Positions 1 to 11,918 of a DNA stretch of 64,000 nucleotides are shown here, in pieces; position 1 is the first letter of the stretch; every line of letters starts with the position of its first letter. The notes beneath the pieces were generated by a model, which was given only the letters and a program-made list of their open reading frames with translations, had not been told where the DNA came from and did no database searches. This DNA is from Calliopum simillimum (lineage: Eukaryota; Arthropoda; Insecta; Diptera; Lauxaniidae), in assembly GCA_951812925.1 (NCBI GenBank), contig OX638369.1:58728228-58792227 (forward strand). The letters run 5' to 3'. The position numbers were made by a program, and so were the translations under genes.

Positions 1-913
1 AAATTACAAAAAACCTCCAACTAGAGTTATGATCCATAAAGTGTAATAAAATTGCGTAGAGCATATCATTGGCTCTATAGATCAATTGAATTTTCCCTAT
101 ATTTCGCGTTTGCTTTGAGTAATTTACTATACATTTTTTTTTAATCAAATGCTTAGCATGTATGCTGTATTATAAAAAGATATGAATTGTTATTGTTGTA
201 TTTAATCATTGGGTTATACTTTAAATTATGATTTGCTGATTAAATTAAATGGTTTTATTAACCCAAACATTTTAATAGGAACATGATCGACTGTAAACAA
301 TTTAATGGTTATCGCTAGATAAAAGCTATAACAGTTGAAAATAAACTAAATGACAGTTTGGTTTTATTTTTTATCAAATTAAATATTTAGTCATATCCTC
401 TTAGAAACGTCAGCAATTTGTAGGTATATCGATCATGCCTTGTATTAAAAATATCAGCATATCAGCTATTGCATCATGCGGCATTTTCAAACGAAATACT
501 TAGCTTAAAGAATTACTTTTTAGAATTATTTTATATTGAAATTAATTAATTTCTATCAAACAATCAAATGCAGTAGAGTTTTGTCAACCTGCTGACATCA
601 TGGCCATTGCTAAATATAGGTTTGGTCTTAAAAACCAAAAAAACCCTTTGAGTCTTAACAACAACAAAAACGACAAGCGCGTAATAGATAGCCAATTTAG
701 ACATACAGGGTTAACTTTTAATTCTTTCAAAATATGTTTACAATATAACTTATGTATTTTTGTTAACTCTTTCATCTTAAGGAAAACAATAGATTCCTGA
801 TGGCAACATTATGTTGAAAAATTAACTTCGAAGAAGCAGTTCCTGAGCAGCTTTAATAGTAACCAATATGCCGGAAACCATTTTTTATCGTAAAGCAAAG
901 AAAATAACATATA
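1..913. other. AT-rich intergenic sequence, no gene seen
   Basis: Only short ORFs without recognisable domains occur here, and their composition (long K/N/F/L runs) is what random AT-rich DNA gives. No tRNA, repeat ends or promoter could be supported. Confidence 0.6.
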
Positions 914-919
914 CAGGGT

Positions 920-1302
920 GTCAACGTTAAGTTTACGAAGCTTCTGGAAGGTGATAGAGGAGACCTAGACTAACAAATAATCAAAAATTTGGTGTGACAA
1001 ATGTACTACCGAATTAAAGGAAATTTAAAGTAAGCAAAGAAACAATTTAAAATATCAACTTAAATTGTCCAGAACTTTGCAAAATCCTTTCAAACTCTAT
1101 ATAGTTTATACACTTTAAGGAAGCTCATACAATTAGCTAAAAGGTTCTCATAGAAAGTTTTTCTCTAAAACAAGTGAGAAAATCACTTTTTCCCAATATC
1201 TCCTTAGGGGTGCATTTAAGAACCCCCTTCACGTCACATACAATTTTTTGTTAGTCTAGGTCTCTTCTATCATCTCCCAGAAGCTTCGTAACCTTAACAC
1301 TA
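920..1302. mobile_element. Small inverted-repeat element (MITE-like)
   Basis: The left end (from about 920) and the reverse complement of the right end (to 1302) match over roughly 60 bp with a few mismatches; both contain ACGAAGCTTCTGG followed by GAGACCTAGACTAACAAA. The middle is AT-rich and non-coding. This is the structure of a non-autonomous DNA transposon. The exact termini and the target duplication are not clear, so the superfamily is left open. Confidence 0.6.
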
Positions 1303-1527
1303 TAAATGTACATAAGTTAGACTGCTTCATGAGATTTTTTTTTCGTGAAAATTTGAATGCTCTTTCCAATGGTATTAGCCCCATTCGTCTAAAATTCTTC
1401 TTTCACGAGATATGTCTAACTTTTATTAGACACGTCATACTTAAGATGCGTCAGCTCTCTTTGCACCAAAATTATTATTTTCTATCCTTGCAACTATTAA
1501 ACTTAATTGAAAGCAAAAAGAAAACAA

Positions 1528-2206
1528 ACTAGTAAGGGCCTGGCCAAACATAAAATACCCTACACTGCAGTATTTCGAAAATTTTGCTTGTACGGGAGGT
1601 GCCATGCCCTCTTGTCCGAGTTGACTCAGTTCGCCTAGATTCTGCTCAGAGCGAATTTTTATAGTCTTTAGTGTTTGGGTGAAATTTGGTTGGATTATCT
1701 CAAATAACGTTTTCAGTGCAGCATTTTTAAGCTTATGCGTGGGAGTTACCACACCCTCTGGCCTAATTTGCCAAGTTTTTCGTCAGAGCTTGCTCTTACT
1801 GTTTTTAGTGTTTAAGTGAAAAGCTCTCAGAGCTTAAGCTTATCGTTTCTAATGTTTATGCGTATTTTGCTCAAAATATTGCTCCCAATATTACAATTCG
1901 AACAAATTATTTATATGAGCGGTAGGTGTGTTCGATGACCGATTTTGGTCAGTTTCAATCCCTCGAGCTAACTTTGATGACGGAGGCAGAGTACCAACTT
2001 TCATTGAATTATTTTGCTCAGTTTTCCCAAAAACTGTATTTCCACGCACAGACAGCCACCCAGCCAGACAGGCAGACATGGCTATATCGATTTAGGAGGT
2101 GACGCTAATCAAGAATATGTATACATTTCTATACCTGCCACGCCTCCTTCTCTGCATTACAAACGGAAGGACAAAGTGAATACACCCTGGATGTAGGGTA
2201 TAAAAA
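1528..2206 (-). mobile_element. DINE-1-like Helentron, copy 1
   Basis: On the minus strand the copy starts with the TATACCCTACA-type 5' end and finishes with a GGCCAGGCC stem followed by CTAGT. It has a short CAGACAGCC-type microsatellite core, the conserved TTCTTGATTAG block and 'GGGAGGTGCCA' segments. Drosophila DINE-1/INE-1 (non-autonomous Helentrons) has the same order: 5' subterminal repeat, core microsatellite, internal repeats, 3' hairpin, CTAG end. This copy is shorter and more diverged than those at 6.9-9.7 kb. Confidence 0.78.
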
Positions 2207-2450
2207 TTAAAATGAAGCAGTCTGATACATATCAATCATCCATGGCTTTGTGAATTTTATTGCAATTTTAAATCCAACCTTCTAAAAAACAATATTTATT
2301 GGTTCGATCAAAAGGATGATTTTATTGATGTTTTTTTTTTTTTTTCAAGTGCACCGTTTTTCGACCTAATTTTAAACTTTTTTTTTTAATAATTTTTGAA
2401 AAATTTTTTTGTTTTGGAAAAATTTTTTTTTTGCAGAAATTTTTTTTTAA

Positions 2451-2765
2451 CTTTCCAAAAAATTCCCAAAAATTTCACACGTATTTCTTGAACGATTCTA
2501 AGCATTTTATGCCTTGTACACTTTTTTCGTAAGATGCCTTCCTCTTGAGTAAACAAAGTGTTTTGCCTGCCGTAGGCATTGAAAAGCCAAAAACTCCCAT
2601 GTAGCGTCCGAGTCCCATATTGAGTCATACCTCATTTTAAAGCTTATAAATAATGCTTTAATTTAAAGTACATTTAAAAAAAATTTAAGGGGGGTTTTCT
2701 TAAAAAAAATTTAATAGTATTTTTAAGTTTAAAAAATTTTGGTGAAAAAAATTTTTTTTTACCAA
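2451..2765 (-). repeat. Dispersed repeat shared with 29085-29365
   Basis: The reverse complement of this stretch matches 29085-29365 closely. Shared segments include CTACATGGGAGTTTTTGGCTT and TACTCAAGAGGAA. Both copies are non-coding, with long T and A runs. The second copy lies inside a Tigger/pogo-like insertion, so this may be an isolated fragment of that family. No terminal repeats could be fixed here. Confidence 0.6.
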
Positions 2766-3180
2766 CCCAATGTGCACAAAAACGGATGAGGATCCGTTTC
2801 GAATCCATTACGAGTTCATAAAGGTATAAAAAAACGTAATCCGCGGCAACGAATCCATTTCGAACCCGTAACGTCCCAGTGTGCCAAACGGACTCGTTTC
2901 GGATCTGTAACGGGTTCATATTTTCGTTCTTTTTATCCGTTACGGAATCCATTACGTATCCGTTACTGATCCGTTTGCGGGAAGGATTCCTAAAAAAAAA
3001 CGAATCGTTTTTTCTACTTTTATGGATCCGTTTCGAACCTGTAACGTACATCAAAAACGAATTCAAAACGGATTCGGTTTTAATAATGTTAATGCTGCTT
3101 ATAAAAAAAAAAGATCAAAGGGTGAAGCGCTTATTTTTAATTAAAAAAAAACAAAATAACAAAAAAAAAAAAAATTACTA

Positions 3181-3255
3181 GCCCGGCCGGGAGTCGAACC
3201 CAGGTTCCCGGGGCATTACTCTTTCATACACGAGACGTTACACAACTAGGCTCTT
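3181..3255 (-). repeat. tRNA-like segment in left foldback arm
   Basis: Read on the minus strand this shows an A-box-like GCCTAGTTGTGTAACG and a perfect B-box core GGTTCGACTCC, about 35 nt apart, followed by CGGCCGGGC. This resembles a degenerate tRNA or the tRNA-derived head of a SINE. A clean acceptor stem is lacking, so a working tRNA gene is unlikely. Confidence 0.5.
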
Positions 3256-3574
3256 GACCGATATGATGTTTATTTAACTGATGTAGACTTATTTGATGTT
3301 GAGATTTAAAGTTTGTATATTAAACAAATTTCTGTTGTTTTTTTTATAAGTATTCTGTGTTGTTTTTCTTCCCTTCTTTTGATAAAAAATGCTATATACT
3401 CAAATTTGGAATCAAAAACATTTTTTCAAACAGAGTTTGAAAAGTTTACAAAAAATCATACGCAATAAAATAAAAAGAAAAAAAAAAACAAATCAAAAAT
3501 ATTTTTTTAATCATAAAAATTAAATAATGCAAATCCGTTTTGAGTTCGTATTTGAAGTATTTACGGAATCGAAA

Positions 3575-3615
3575 CGGATTTGCCCAGGTTCGAATCCTAC
3601 CAGAGGTGGATTTTT
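3575..3615 (+). repeat. Second tRNA-3'-half-like segment
   Basis: The stretch CCCAGGTTCGAATCCTACC contains a perfect B-box (GGTTCGAATCC) and looks like a tRNA T-arm with flank. No A-box lies at the right distance upstream. A diverged inverted copy is at about 4240-4270. Confidence 0.35.
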
Positions 3616-4554
3616 ACCCTTTATTTTTCTTCCTTTTTTTTCTTTTTATTATTTTTTATTTGCTAATAGGCGCATCAAAACGGTTTTTTTCTGTAAATAT
3701 ACAGCATTAACATATTTAAAAGCAAATCCGTTATGAATTCGTTTTTACATAAGTTTCGGATTCGAAACGGGCCCGCACTGCGGAATTTAATTTTTTTTTT
3801 TTCGCTAACAAGCGCTTCAAAATGTTTTTTTTTGTTATCTAAACAAAGCGTTTTGAATTCGTTTTTGATGTACGTTACGGGTACGAAATGGATCCGTTAC
3901 CGCGGATTACGTTTTTTATACATTTATGAACGGGTAATGGATTCGAAACGGATCCTCATCCGTTTTTGTGCACATTGGGGTACATCAAAAACGAATTCAA
4001 AACGCTTTGTTTAGATAAAAAAAAAACATTTTGAAGCGCTTATTAGCGAATAAAAAAAAATTAAATTCCGCAGTGCGGGCACGTTTCGAATCCGAAACTT
4101 ATGTAAAAACGAATTCAAAACGGATTTGCTTTTAACTATGTTAATGCTGTATATTTACAGAAAAAACCTTTTTGATGCGCCTATTAGCAATTAAAAAATA
4201 ATAAAAAGAAAAAAAGGAAGAAAAATAAAGGGTAAAAATCAACCTCTGGTAGGATTCGACCCTGGGCAAATCCGTTTCGATTCCGTAAATACTTCAAATA
4301 CGAACTCAAAACGGATTTGCTTTATTTAATTTTCATGATAAAAAAAATATTTCTGATTTGTTTTTTATTTCTTTTTATTTTATTGCGTATGATTTTTTGT
4401 AAACTTTTCAAACTCTGTTTGAAAAAATGTTTATGATTCCAAATTTGAGTATATAACATTTTTTATCAAAAGAAGGGAAGAAAAACAACACAGAATACTT
4501 ATAAAAAAACAACAGAAATTTGTTTAATATACAAACTTTAAATCTCAACATCAA

Positions 4555-4636
4555 TATCGGCCAATAGCCTAGTTGTCTAACGTCTCGTGTATGAAAGAGT
4601 AATACCCCTGAGTTCGACTCCCGGCCGGGCGGGCTA
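4555..4636 (+). repeat. tRNA-like segment in right foldback arm
   Basis: This is the inverted partner of the segment at 3181-3255, with GCCTAGTTGTCTAACG and GAGTTCGACTCCC. It lacks a few bases in the variable/T region that the left copy keeps, so the two arms have diverged since they formed. Confidence 0.5.
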
Positions 4637-4975
4637 TTAATTTTTTTTTTTTTTTGTTATTTTGTTTTTTTTTTAATTAAAAATAAGCGCTTCACGCTGT
4701 TTTCTTTTTTTTTTATAAGCAGCATTAACATTATTAAAAGCGAATCCGTTTTGAATTCGTTTTTGATGTACGTTACAGGTTCGAAACGGATCCATAAAAG
4801 AAGAAAAAACGATTCGTTTTTTTTTTAGGAATCCTTCCCGCAAACGGATCAGTAACGGATACGTAACGGATTCCGTAACGGATAAAAAGAACGAAAATAT
4901 GAACCCGTTACGGATCCGAAACGAGTCCGTTTGGCACACTGGGAAGTAATATTTTTTTTTAAAAAAGAACACTTA

Positions 4976-5895
4976 ACTAGTAAGGGTGTAAATTTTGGCC
5001 TGGCCAAACATTAAATACCCTACACTGCAGTATTTTTAAAATTTTGCTCTTATGGGAGGTGCTACGCTCTCTTGTCCGAGTTCATCCAGTTTTTGTCCAG
5101 AGCTTGCATTTATAGTTTTTAGTGTCTGAGTGAAAAACGTTTTCAGCTTTTGCTTATATAGGAGGTATCACGCCCTCTTGTACGAGTTCGTCTAGTTTTA
5201 GCTTAGAGCGTACATTTATAGTCTTAAGTATTTGAGTGAAGTTTGGTTAAACTATCTCAAAAAACTCTTTCAGTATAGCCTTTTGAAACTTTTGCTTATA
5301 TGGGAGGTACCACGCCCTCTTGTCCGATTTCATCCAATTTTTGTTGAGAGCTTTTATTTATGATTCATAGTGTCTGAGTCGAATTTGGTTCGAATATCTC
5401 AAAAAACGCTTTCAGTATAGCGTTTTAAAGCTTTTGATTATATGGGAGGTGCCACGCCCTCTTGTCCGAATTCGTTCAGTTTTTCTCAGAGCTTGCGCTT
5501 ACAATTTTTAGTATTTATGCGTATTTTGGTTGCATTGTCGTGAAAAAACACTCCTAAAATTGCATTTTGAATATATTTTTTGTATGGGCGGTAGGCGTGT
5601 CCGTTGACCGATTTTGCTCATTTTCAATCCCCCGAGCTATCTTTGACGGCGGAGGCAGTGTACTAAATTTCATAGCATTATCTTGCTCAGTTTTCCTAAA
5701 AAGTGTATTTCAACACACAGCCAGCCAGCCACCCAGCCAGCCAGCCAGCCAGCCAGACAGACGGGCATGGCTATATCGACTCAGGAGGTGACGCTGATCA
5801 AGAATATATATACTTTTCTATATCTGCCACGCCTCCTTCTCTGCGTTACAAACGGAAGGACAAAGTGAATATACCCTGGGTGTAGGGTATAAAAA
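4976..5895 (-). mobile_element. DINE-1-like Helentron, copy 2
   Basis: This is a full-length copy on the minus strand, with the CTAGT 3' end at 4976 and the TATACCCTACA 5' end at 5895. Inside are four tandem segments containing GGGAGGTGCCACGCC-like words at about 5054, 5160, 5302 and 5444 (spacing 106, 142 and 142 bp), then a (CAGC/CAGA)n core. It begins 32 bp after the foldback ends. Confidence 0.85.
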
Positions 5896-6464
5896 TGAAT
5901 GGGACCAGTTACTTTGATATATCAATATATAATCTTTGGTGTAAGCTATAAATTTTTGAAAAAAAAAAACACCCTTTTCATGAAAATTACTAAAAGCGCC
6001 AACTTCAACACCCTGTATTTTAACAACAAATGGTACTAGAACCAAATCCTCCCGAATTATTGTTCTTGCATACCGGAACTACCAATTTGAGCGAAATCGG
6101 AGACAAAAAAATTTTCAGCTGGTACACTTGGTGTGTTTTGCTACATATATCATAAATATTTATAGGTCATAGTAAATTTTGAAATAACATACATATGTAC
6201 ATATATCCGTTGGAATATATTGATTTGGAAACAAAACAACTCATAACAATTGAAGCGTCAATTACGTGAAGAAAACAATTCAATTAAAATGTAAAAAATT
6301 AATTGTACTTAATTTAGGAACTGAATGAAGATCATATTTCAATGTTTCTGAATTTTTGATTTCAAATGTGACAACATATTTTTCTGAAACGCATTCTGAT
6401 CATTGACAACAATTTAACAAAATTTTAAATTTAATTGTGCCAGCACTTATTTTTGAAATTAGTA
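5896..6464. other. Intergenic, nothing recognised
   Basis: AT-rich sequence between a Helentron copy and the TA-flanked element. No ORF of interest, repeat end or RNA gene is visible. Confidence 0.5.
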
Positions 6465-6881
6465 GGGGAGGGTATCCGGGTATGAGACAGTCGATTTTTT
6501 CTATGATGCAGAATTAATATTACCAATCTGACCACTTTCGAACGAATCCTCTTACTATGACCAAGTTTTTAAGCCAACACCGAAATGAAAAGATCTATTA
6601 CTTATTTAAGTTATACACCTCAGGTCGCAACTCGAGTGTAAAAAGTTTTTTATGATCTGTTTCAAAGTGTTATATTTTGGATTTTATCAACTGGAAATGG
6701 GAAGTGTCATTCGTTAGCATTTAGTGTTTTTTATATACTCTGTGATATGATTTGGGTTTGTGCAAATATAAATGGTTAAAACATTACTTTTAAACTTTTC
6801 TTAAAAAGTGTCATGTATCTGGGTATGAGACAAATATCGACATTTATGTAATGATTCATGGGTTTACGTACAGTTATGGTG

Positions 6882-7020
6882 TTTTTATACCCTACACCCA
6901 GGGTATATTCACTTTGTCCTTCCGTTTGTAACGCAGAGAAGGAGGCGTGGCAGATATAGAAAAGTATATATATTCTTGATCAGCGTCACTTCCTGAGTCG
7001 ATATAGCCATGTCCGTCTGT

Positions 7021-7052
<32 letters not shown>

Positions 7053-7832
7053 GTGGCTGGCTGGCTGGCTGGCTGTGTGTTGAAATACACTTTTTGGGAA
7101 AACTGAGCAAGATAATTCAATGAAACTTGGTACACTGCCTTCGTCACCAAAGTTAGCTCGGGGGATTGAAAATGAGCGAAATCGGTCAACGGACACGCCT
7201 ACCACCCATACAAAAAATATATTCAAAATGCAATTTTAGGAGTTTTTTTCACGACAATGCAACCAAAATACGCATTAATATTAAAAATTGTAAGCGCAAG
7301 CTCTGAGGAAAAACTAAGCGAATTCGGACAAGAGGGCGTGGCACCTCCCATATAAGCAAATGCTTAAAAACGCTATACTGAAAGCGTTTTTTGAAATATT
7401 CGAATCAAATTTGACTCTGACACTAAGAATCATAAATGAAAGCTCTCAACAAAAATTGGGTGAAATCGGACAAGGGGGCGTGGTACCTCCCACATAAGCA
7501 AAAGTTTCAAAATGCTATACTGAAACAGTTTCTTGAGATAATCGAACCAAGCTTCACTCAAATACTAAATACTATAATTGCACGCTCTAAGCTAAAACTA
7601 GACGAACTCGGTCAAGAGGGCGTGGCACCTCCTATATAAGCAAAAGCTTCAAAACGCTTTACTGAAAAAGTTTGTCACTCAGACACTAAAAACTATAAAT
7701 GCAAGCGCTGAACAAAAACTGGGTGACCTCGGACAAGAGGGCGTAGCAACTCCCATATGAGCAAAATTTGAAAAATACTACAGTGTAGGGTATTTAATGT
7801 TTGGCCAGGCCAAATTTTACACCCTTACTAGT
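6882..7832 (+). mobile_element. DINE-1-like Helentron, copy 3
   Basis: A complete plus-strand copy: TATACCCTACACCCAGGGTA at the 5' end, the TTCTTGATCAG block, a long GGCT microsatellite (7018-7071), tandem GGGCGTGGCACCTCCCA segments, and a GGCCAGGCC hairpin with CTAGT at 7832. The 3' part repeats GTGTAGGGTA, the complement of the 5' end, giving the subterminal inverted repeat typical of Helentrons. ORFs such as 'SQPASQPASQP' are translations of the microsatellite. Confidence 0.88.
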
Positions 7833-7841
7833 TATTTCGTA

Positions 7842-8651
7842 TTTTTATACCCTACACCCAGGGTATATTCACTTTGTCCTTCCGTTTGTAACGCAGAGAA
7901 GGAGGCGTGGCAGGTATAGAAAAGTATATATATTCTTGATCAGCGTCACCTCCTGAGTCGATATAGCCATGTCCGTCCGTCTGGATGGCTGGCTGGCTGG
8001 CTGGGTGGCTGTCTGTGTGTTGAAATACACTTTTTGGGAAAACTGAGCAAGATAATTCAATGAAATTTGGTACGCTGCCTCCGTCGTCAAAGTTAGCTCG
8101 GGGGATTGAAAATGAGCAAAGTCGGTCAACGGACACGCCTACCGCCCATACAAAAATTATATTCAAAATGCAATTTTAGGAGTATTTTTCACGACAATGC
8201 AACCACAATACATATAAGTACTACGAATTGTAAGCGCAAGCTCTGATAAAAATTTGAGCGAATTCGGAAAAGAGGGCGTGGCACCTCCCATATAAGCAAA
8301 AGCTTCAAAACGCTATACTGAAAGCGTTTTTTGAGATATTCGAACCAAATTTGACTCAGACACTAAGAATTATAAATGAAAGCTCTCAGCACAAATTGGG
8401 TGAAATCAGACAAGGGGGCGTGGCACCTCCGATATAAGCAAAAGATTCAAAACGCTATACTGAAAGCGTTTTTTGAGATAATCCAACTAAATTTCACTCT
8501 GACACTAAAAACTATAAATGCAAGCTCTGAACAAAAACTGGGTGTACTCGGACAAGAGGGCGTGGCACCTCCCATAAAAGCAAACTTTTCAAAATACTGC
8601 AGTGTAGGGTATTTATTTTTTGGCCAGGCCAAAATTTACACCCTTACTAGT
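7842..8651 (+). mobile_element. DINE-1-like Helentron, copy 4
   Basis: Complete plus-strand copy starting 10 bp after copy 3 ends, same orientation. It has the 5' TATACCCTACA end, a shorter GGCT core (about 7985-8010), internal GTGGCACCTCC repeats and the CTAGT 3' end. The head-to-tail placement suggests insertion beside, or tandem amplification of, copy 3. Confidence 0.87.
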
Positions 8652-8844
8652 CTAATTTAAATTGCATTTTTAAAGGTGTCTCATACCCGGATACAAAATG
8701 TGTAACCAAAATCTAGTGCAACTATCAAATATCAACATTAATGTAACGAAAAATGAATAAAAGTTTGTGCTAATACACAGTCATGGGGTTTTTATTTCAT
8801 ATTTTCTGATATTCATTGCATTTTTCTAGGTGTCTCATAAAAAA

Positions 8845-9701
8845 ACTAGTAAGGGTGTAAAATTTGGCCTGGCCAAACATTAAATACCCTACACTGCAGT
8901 ATTTTAAAAAAAACTTGCATTTATAGTTTTTAGTGTCTGAGTGAAAAACGTTTTCAGTAGAGTTTTGAAGCTTCTTCTTATATAATAGATGCCACGCCCT
9001 CTTGTCCGAGTTCGTCTAGTTTTAGCTTAGAGCGTGCATTTATAGTCTTTAGTATTTGAGTGAAGTTTGGTTGGATTATCTCAAAAAACTCTTTCAGTAT
9101 AGGATTTTGAAACTTTTGCTTATATGGGAGGTGCCACGCCCCCTTGCCCATTTTCACCCAATTTTTGTTGAGAGCTTTCATTTATGATTCTTAACGTCTG
9201 AGTCGAATTGGGTTTGAATATCTCAAAAAACGCTTTCAGTATAGCGTTTTAAAGCTTTTGCTTATGTGGGAGGTGCCACGCCCTCTTGTCCGAATTCGTT
9301 CATTTTTTTTAGAGCTTGCGCTTGCAATTTTTAGTATATATGCGTATTTTGGTTGCATTGTCGTGAAAAACACTCCTAAAACTGCATTTTGAATATATTT
9401 TTTGTATGGGCGGTAGGCGTGTCCGTTGACCGATTTTGCTCATTTAAAATCCCCCGAGCTAACTTTGACGACGGAGGCAGTGTATTAAATTTCATTGAAT
9501 TACCTTGCTTAGTTTTCCCAAAAAGTGTATTTCAACACACAGCCAGCCAGCCAGACAGACAGACAGACGGACATGGCTACATCGACTCAGGAGGTGACGC
9601 TGATCAAAAATATATGTACTTTTCTATACCTGCCACGCCTCCTTCTCTGCGTTACAAACGGAAGGACAAAGTTAATATACCCTGGGTGTAGGGTATAAAA
9701 A
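8845..9701 (-). mobile_element. DINE-1-like Helentron, copy 5
   Basis: Complete minus-strand copy with CTAGT at 8845 and the TATACCCTACA end at 9701. It carries the CAGCCAGCC/CAGACAGA core and three internal GGAGGTGCCACGCC-type segments. It lies inside element D, in the opposite orientation to copies 3 and 4. Confidence 0.87.
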
Positions 9702-9885
9702 GTACTTAGAAAATTGGCCATAACTTTTGAATGTGGTTAAATAACTTTCTACGTCCTTCAAAAGAAAGTTGTGTGCATTTCTTACCTTACCTTTTGAACG
9801 ATATATAAAACACCTGAAACGGTTTGACCAGTAAAAAGTTATGGCTCAAAAACAAAACCCGTCTAATACCCGGATACATTCTTCT

Positions 9886-11918
9886 TAAAGTCTACCATAG
9901 CTAACACTGGTCATCTAGTAGTAATTTCGATTCCCAGAATTATCTATTCTATTATGTATTTTTTGCGTTAAATTTTTTATCTATTAAACGTGTTTCAAGG
10001 ATTTGAAATTATTTGTGATTTTGACTACATCGCGATCTAGAGGTCGAACTTTCAAAAAATTAAAACAATAAATTTCGTTAAAATATTTTAGTGCCCGAAC
10101 TTTTGCAGCTTTTTTTTATAATTGTGCCCAGGTTAAGATTATATTTAGTCACTCAGATTTTGCTGGTAACAAGCATTTCTTGACAAAAAAGTTCTGGAAC
10201 ACATTTTATTATTAATCAGTTCTTGAAAAACAAAAAAAAAATAATAAAAACAAAATTATATCAAAAGAACCAAATTTTACTTCCCTCAAAACAGACAATT
10301 CGAATGAATGATTTGCAAAACAAAGAGGGTGCAAAGTACAAATACCGATAATAAAAGTATGAAAAAAAAATGATTTTTGTTCTTTTTTTTACTGACTCAC
10401 ATGGGATTTTTATTCAACATTTGTTTATTAATTTATTTATTTTTTTATTTATTTAGGTATATGGAAAGTTTTACGATAAGAAGAAATATTTTTGTTTACA
10501 CATTTATTTATTTTCAAATTAATTACGAAATGGTGAAGAAAGTTTAAAAACACAAACAACAAATTGGCAATGCAAAAATAACACTTTTACAAAAAACAAA
10601 CAAAATTACAACACAAAAAATGTCAATAAACCAGAAAAAAAAAATACAATAAAAACACAAAAAAAAAATATAAATAAATTTAGTTCAATGGCAGCAGGAA
10701 AACGAAATTGACGAAAATGAAAAATAAAGCAACAGGAAAAATGCAGTCCCACGAACAAACACAAACACTCGTAAACTGTGGAAAATTTAATTTTCCGCAT
10801 TTCTTTTATGGCTTCAAAGAAATTATGGCGGGAAAAATTTAAAATGAAAGCAAAACAAAAATTGTTGCCAACATACCGACCGATCCGTAATAAAATTTGT
10901 CAACAAAAAACAAAAGTAAACAAACTCACGCGCAAAGCAAAAACTAAATCAAAAAAAAAGTTATAAATAAATTGGATATCAACAAATTAATTTAAAAAAA
11001 AAAATAAAACTAAAAAAGCAATGCGAGCAAATTGAAACAAATAAACAGAACGTGTATTTTTGCATGTATACGTAATTACTTAGTAAAAGAAAAAATTGAA
11101 AGATTTCGAAAGTTCTAAATTAAAAAAATAATTAAAAATAAAAATAAAGTATAATTAGAAATTAGCAACGCTGACCTTAATCTGACGTCATTTAATCTTC
11201 GTATTTGTTACTGGCTCCAACGACTCAAACATCTATAACACTTAGTCGGATGTACATATAGAGACAGTGCTTCGCAATCCTATCAGAAAAGAGAAATCAA
11301 TTTTTTGTTGAACTGTATTTTTGAAGGATATTTCTAAATTGAAAACTAAAATTAAGACTCCTCAATTGACATAACATATTTCACGGCAGTGGAGTGGCAC
11401 GTTTGATCCAAACAGTGTAGATAGTTTTTTTTAGGGGGTTTTCTGAATACTGTGAAAAAAAAAAAAAATTAAAAAAATCCTTGGGGCCGTTTTTGAAAAA
11501 TCTCATTTTGAAAACTGTACTAAAATTTCCATATAAAACGAAAAAATCGTCAAAAATAAAATCATCAAATAAAAACAGAAATATAAATTTTAGATGTATT
11601 TTTTGATGCTGAATCCAGAACTGCGTTAGCATAACAGGATTTTGAGATATCCTAACATAAAAGTGCAAAAAACACCATTTTTAGCCATTTTTGAAGTTAT
11701 ATAACAACTCAATATAGTTTCTGGCCATAAATCTGGATTTTTATAACTACTAGTTTTTTTATTAAAGCCCGTTTTAAATTATATCGATATCTTTTTTTTC
11801 TCCACTCTTTCAAAATTTGAATCTGGTTATGGGATACCCATAAAAATGCAAGAAAAACTACAAAAAACGAAATAAAAACCCCATGACAGTGCATTAACAT
11901 AAACTATTATTCATACAT
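9886..11918. other. AT-rich intergenic DNA, no supported gene
   Basis: There are many A and T runs (about 10200-11150) and no convincing ORF. Around 11600-11660 is a 'GATGCTGAATCCAGAAC...GAGATATCCTAA' motif that recurs elsewhere in the window. The sequence 10700-10960 is slightly less AT-rich, but its ORFs are lysine/asparagine-rich and look non-coding. Confidence 0.5.

Larger units (their letters stand above)
2766..4943. mobile_element. 2.07-kb foldback (palindromic) element
   Basis: The left arm (2875-3875) is the reverse complement of the right arm (3980-4943) over about 1 kb with few mismatches. The outer ends read CAGTGTGCCAAACGG and its complement. The loop (3876-3979) is an inverted copy of the module just outside the left arm (2766-2874), so the order is X, L, X', L'. 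Both arms are full of 'AACGGATCCGTTACGG'-like words and each carries a tRNA-like segment. No protein is encoded; ORFs in the arms mirror each other. The ends match a 126-bp element at 17690-17815, which suggests one non-autonomous DNA transposon family. Confidence 0.8.
6465..9885. mobile_element. TA-flanked element D with three nested Helentrons
   Basis: The ends are flanked by TA (6463-6464 and 9886-9887) and share GTATCCGGGTAT as a terminal inverted repeat. The word CCGGGTATGAGAC recurs as a near-exact copy in forward orientation on the left (6476, 6819) and reversed on the right (8678, 9861). Removing the three Helentrons (6882-7832, 7842-8651, 8845-9701) leaves about 0.8 kb of non-coding element. 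Its architecture matches the elements at 18959, 27395 and 36554 although the words differ. The left end is GGGGAGG and the right end GAAGAATG, so the outermost bases have diverged. Confidence 0.65.

Noticed and set aside
3181..4636. Functional tRNA genes
   Set aside because: Box A and B are present, but acceptor and anticodon stems cannot be drawn, and the copies lie in transposon arms.
2674..4972. ORFs of 93-130 codons in the foldback
   Set aside because: The same peptides appear mirrored in both arms and derive from ACGGATCCGT-type words; no domain.
5683..5885. ORFs with SQPASQPASQP repeats (also 6892-7226, 7852-8166, 9389-9691)
   Set aside because: They are translations of the Helentron microsatellite and conserved core, in several frames and both orientations.
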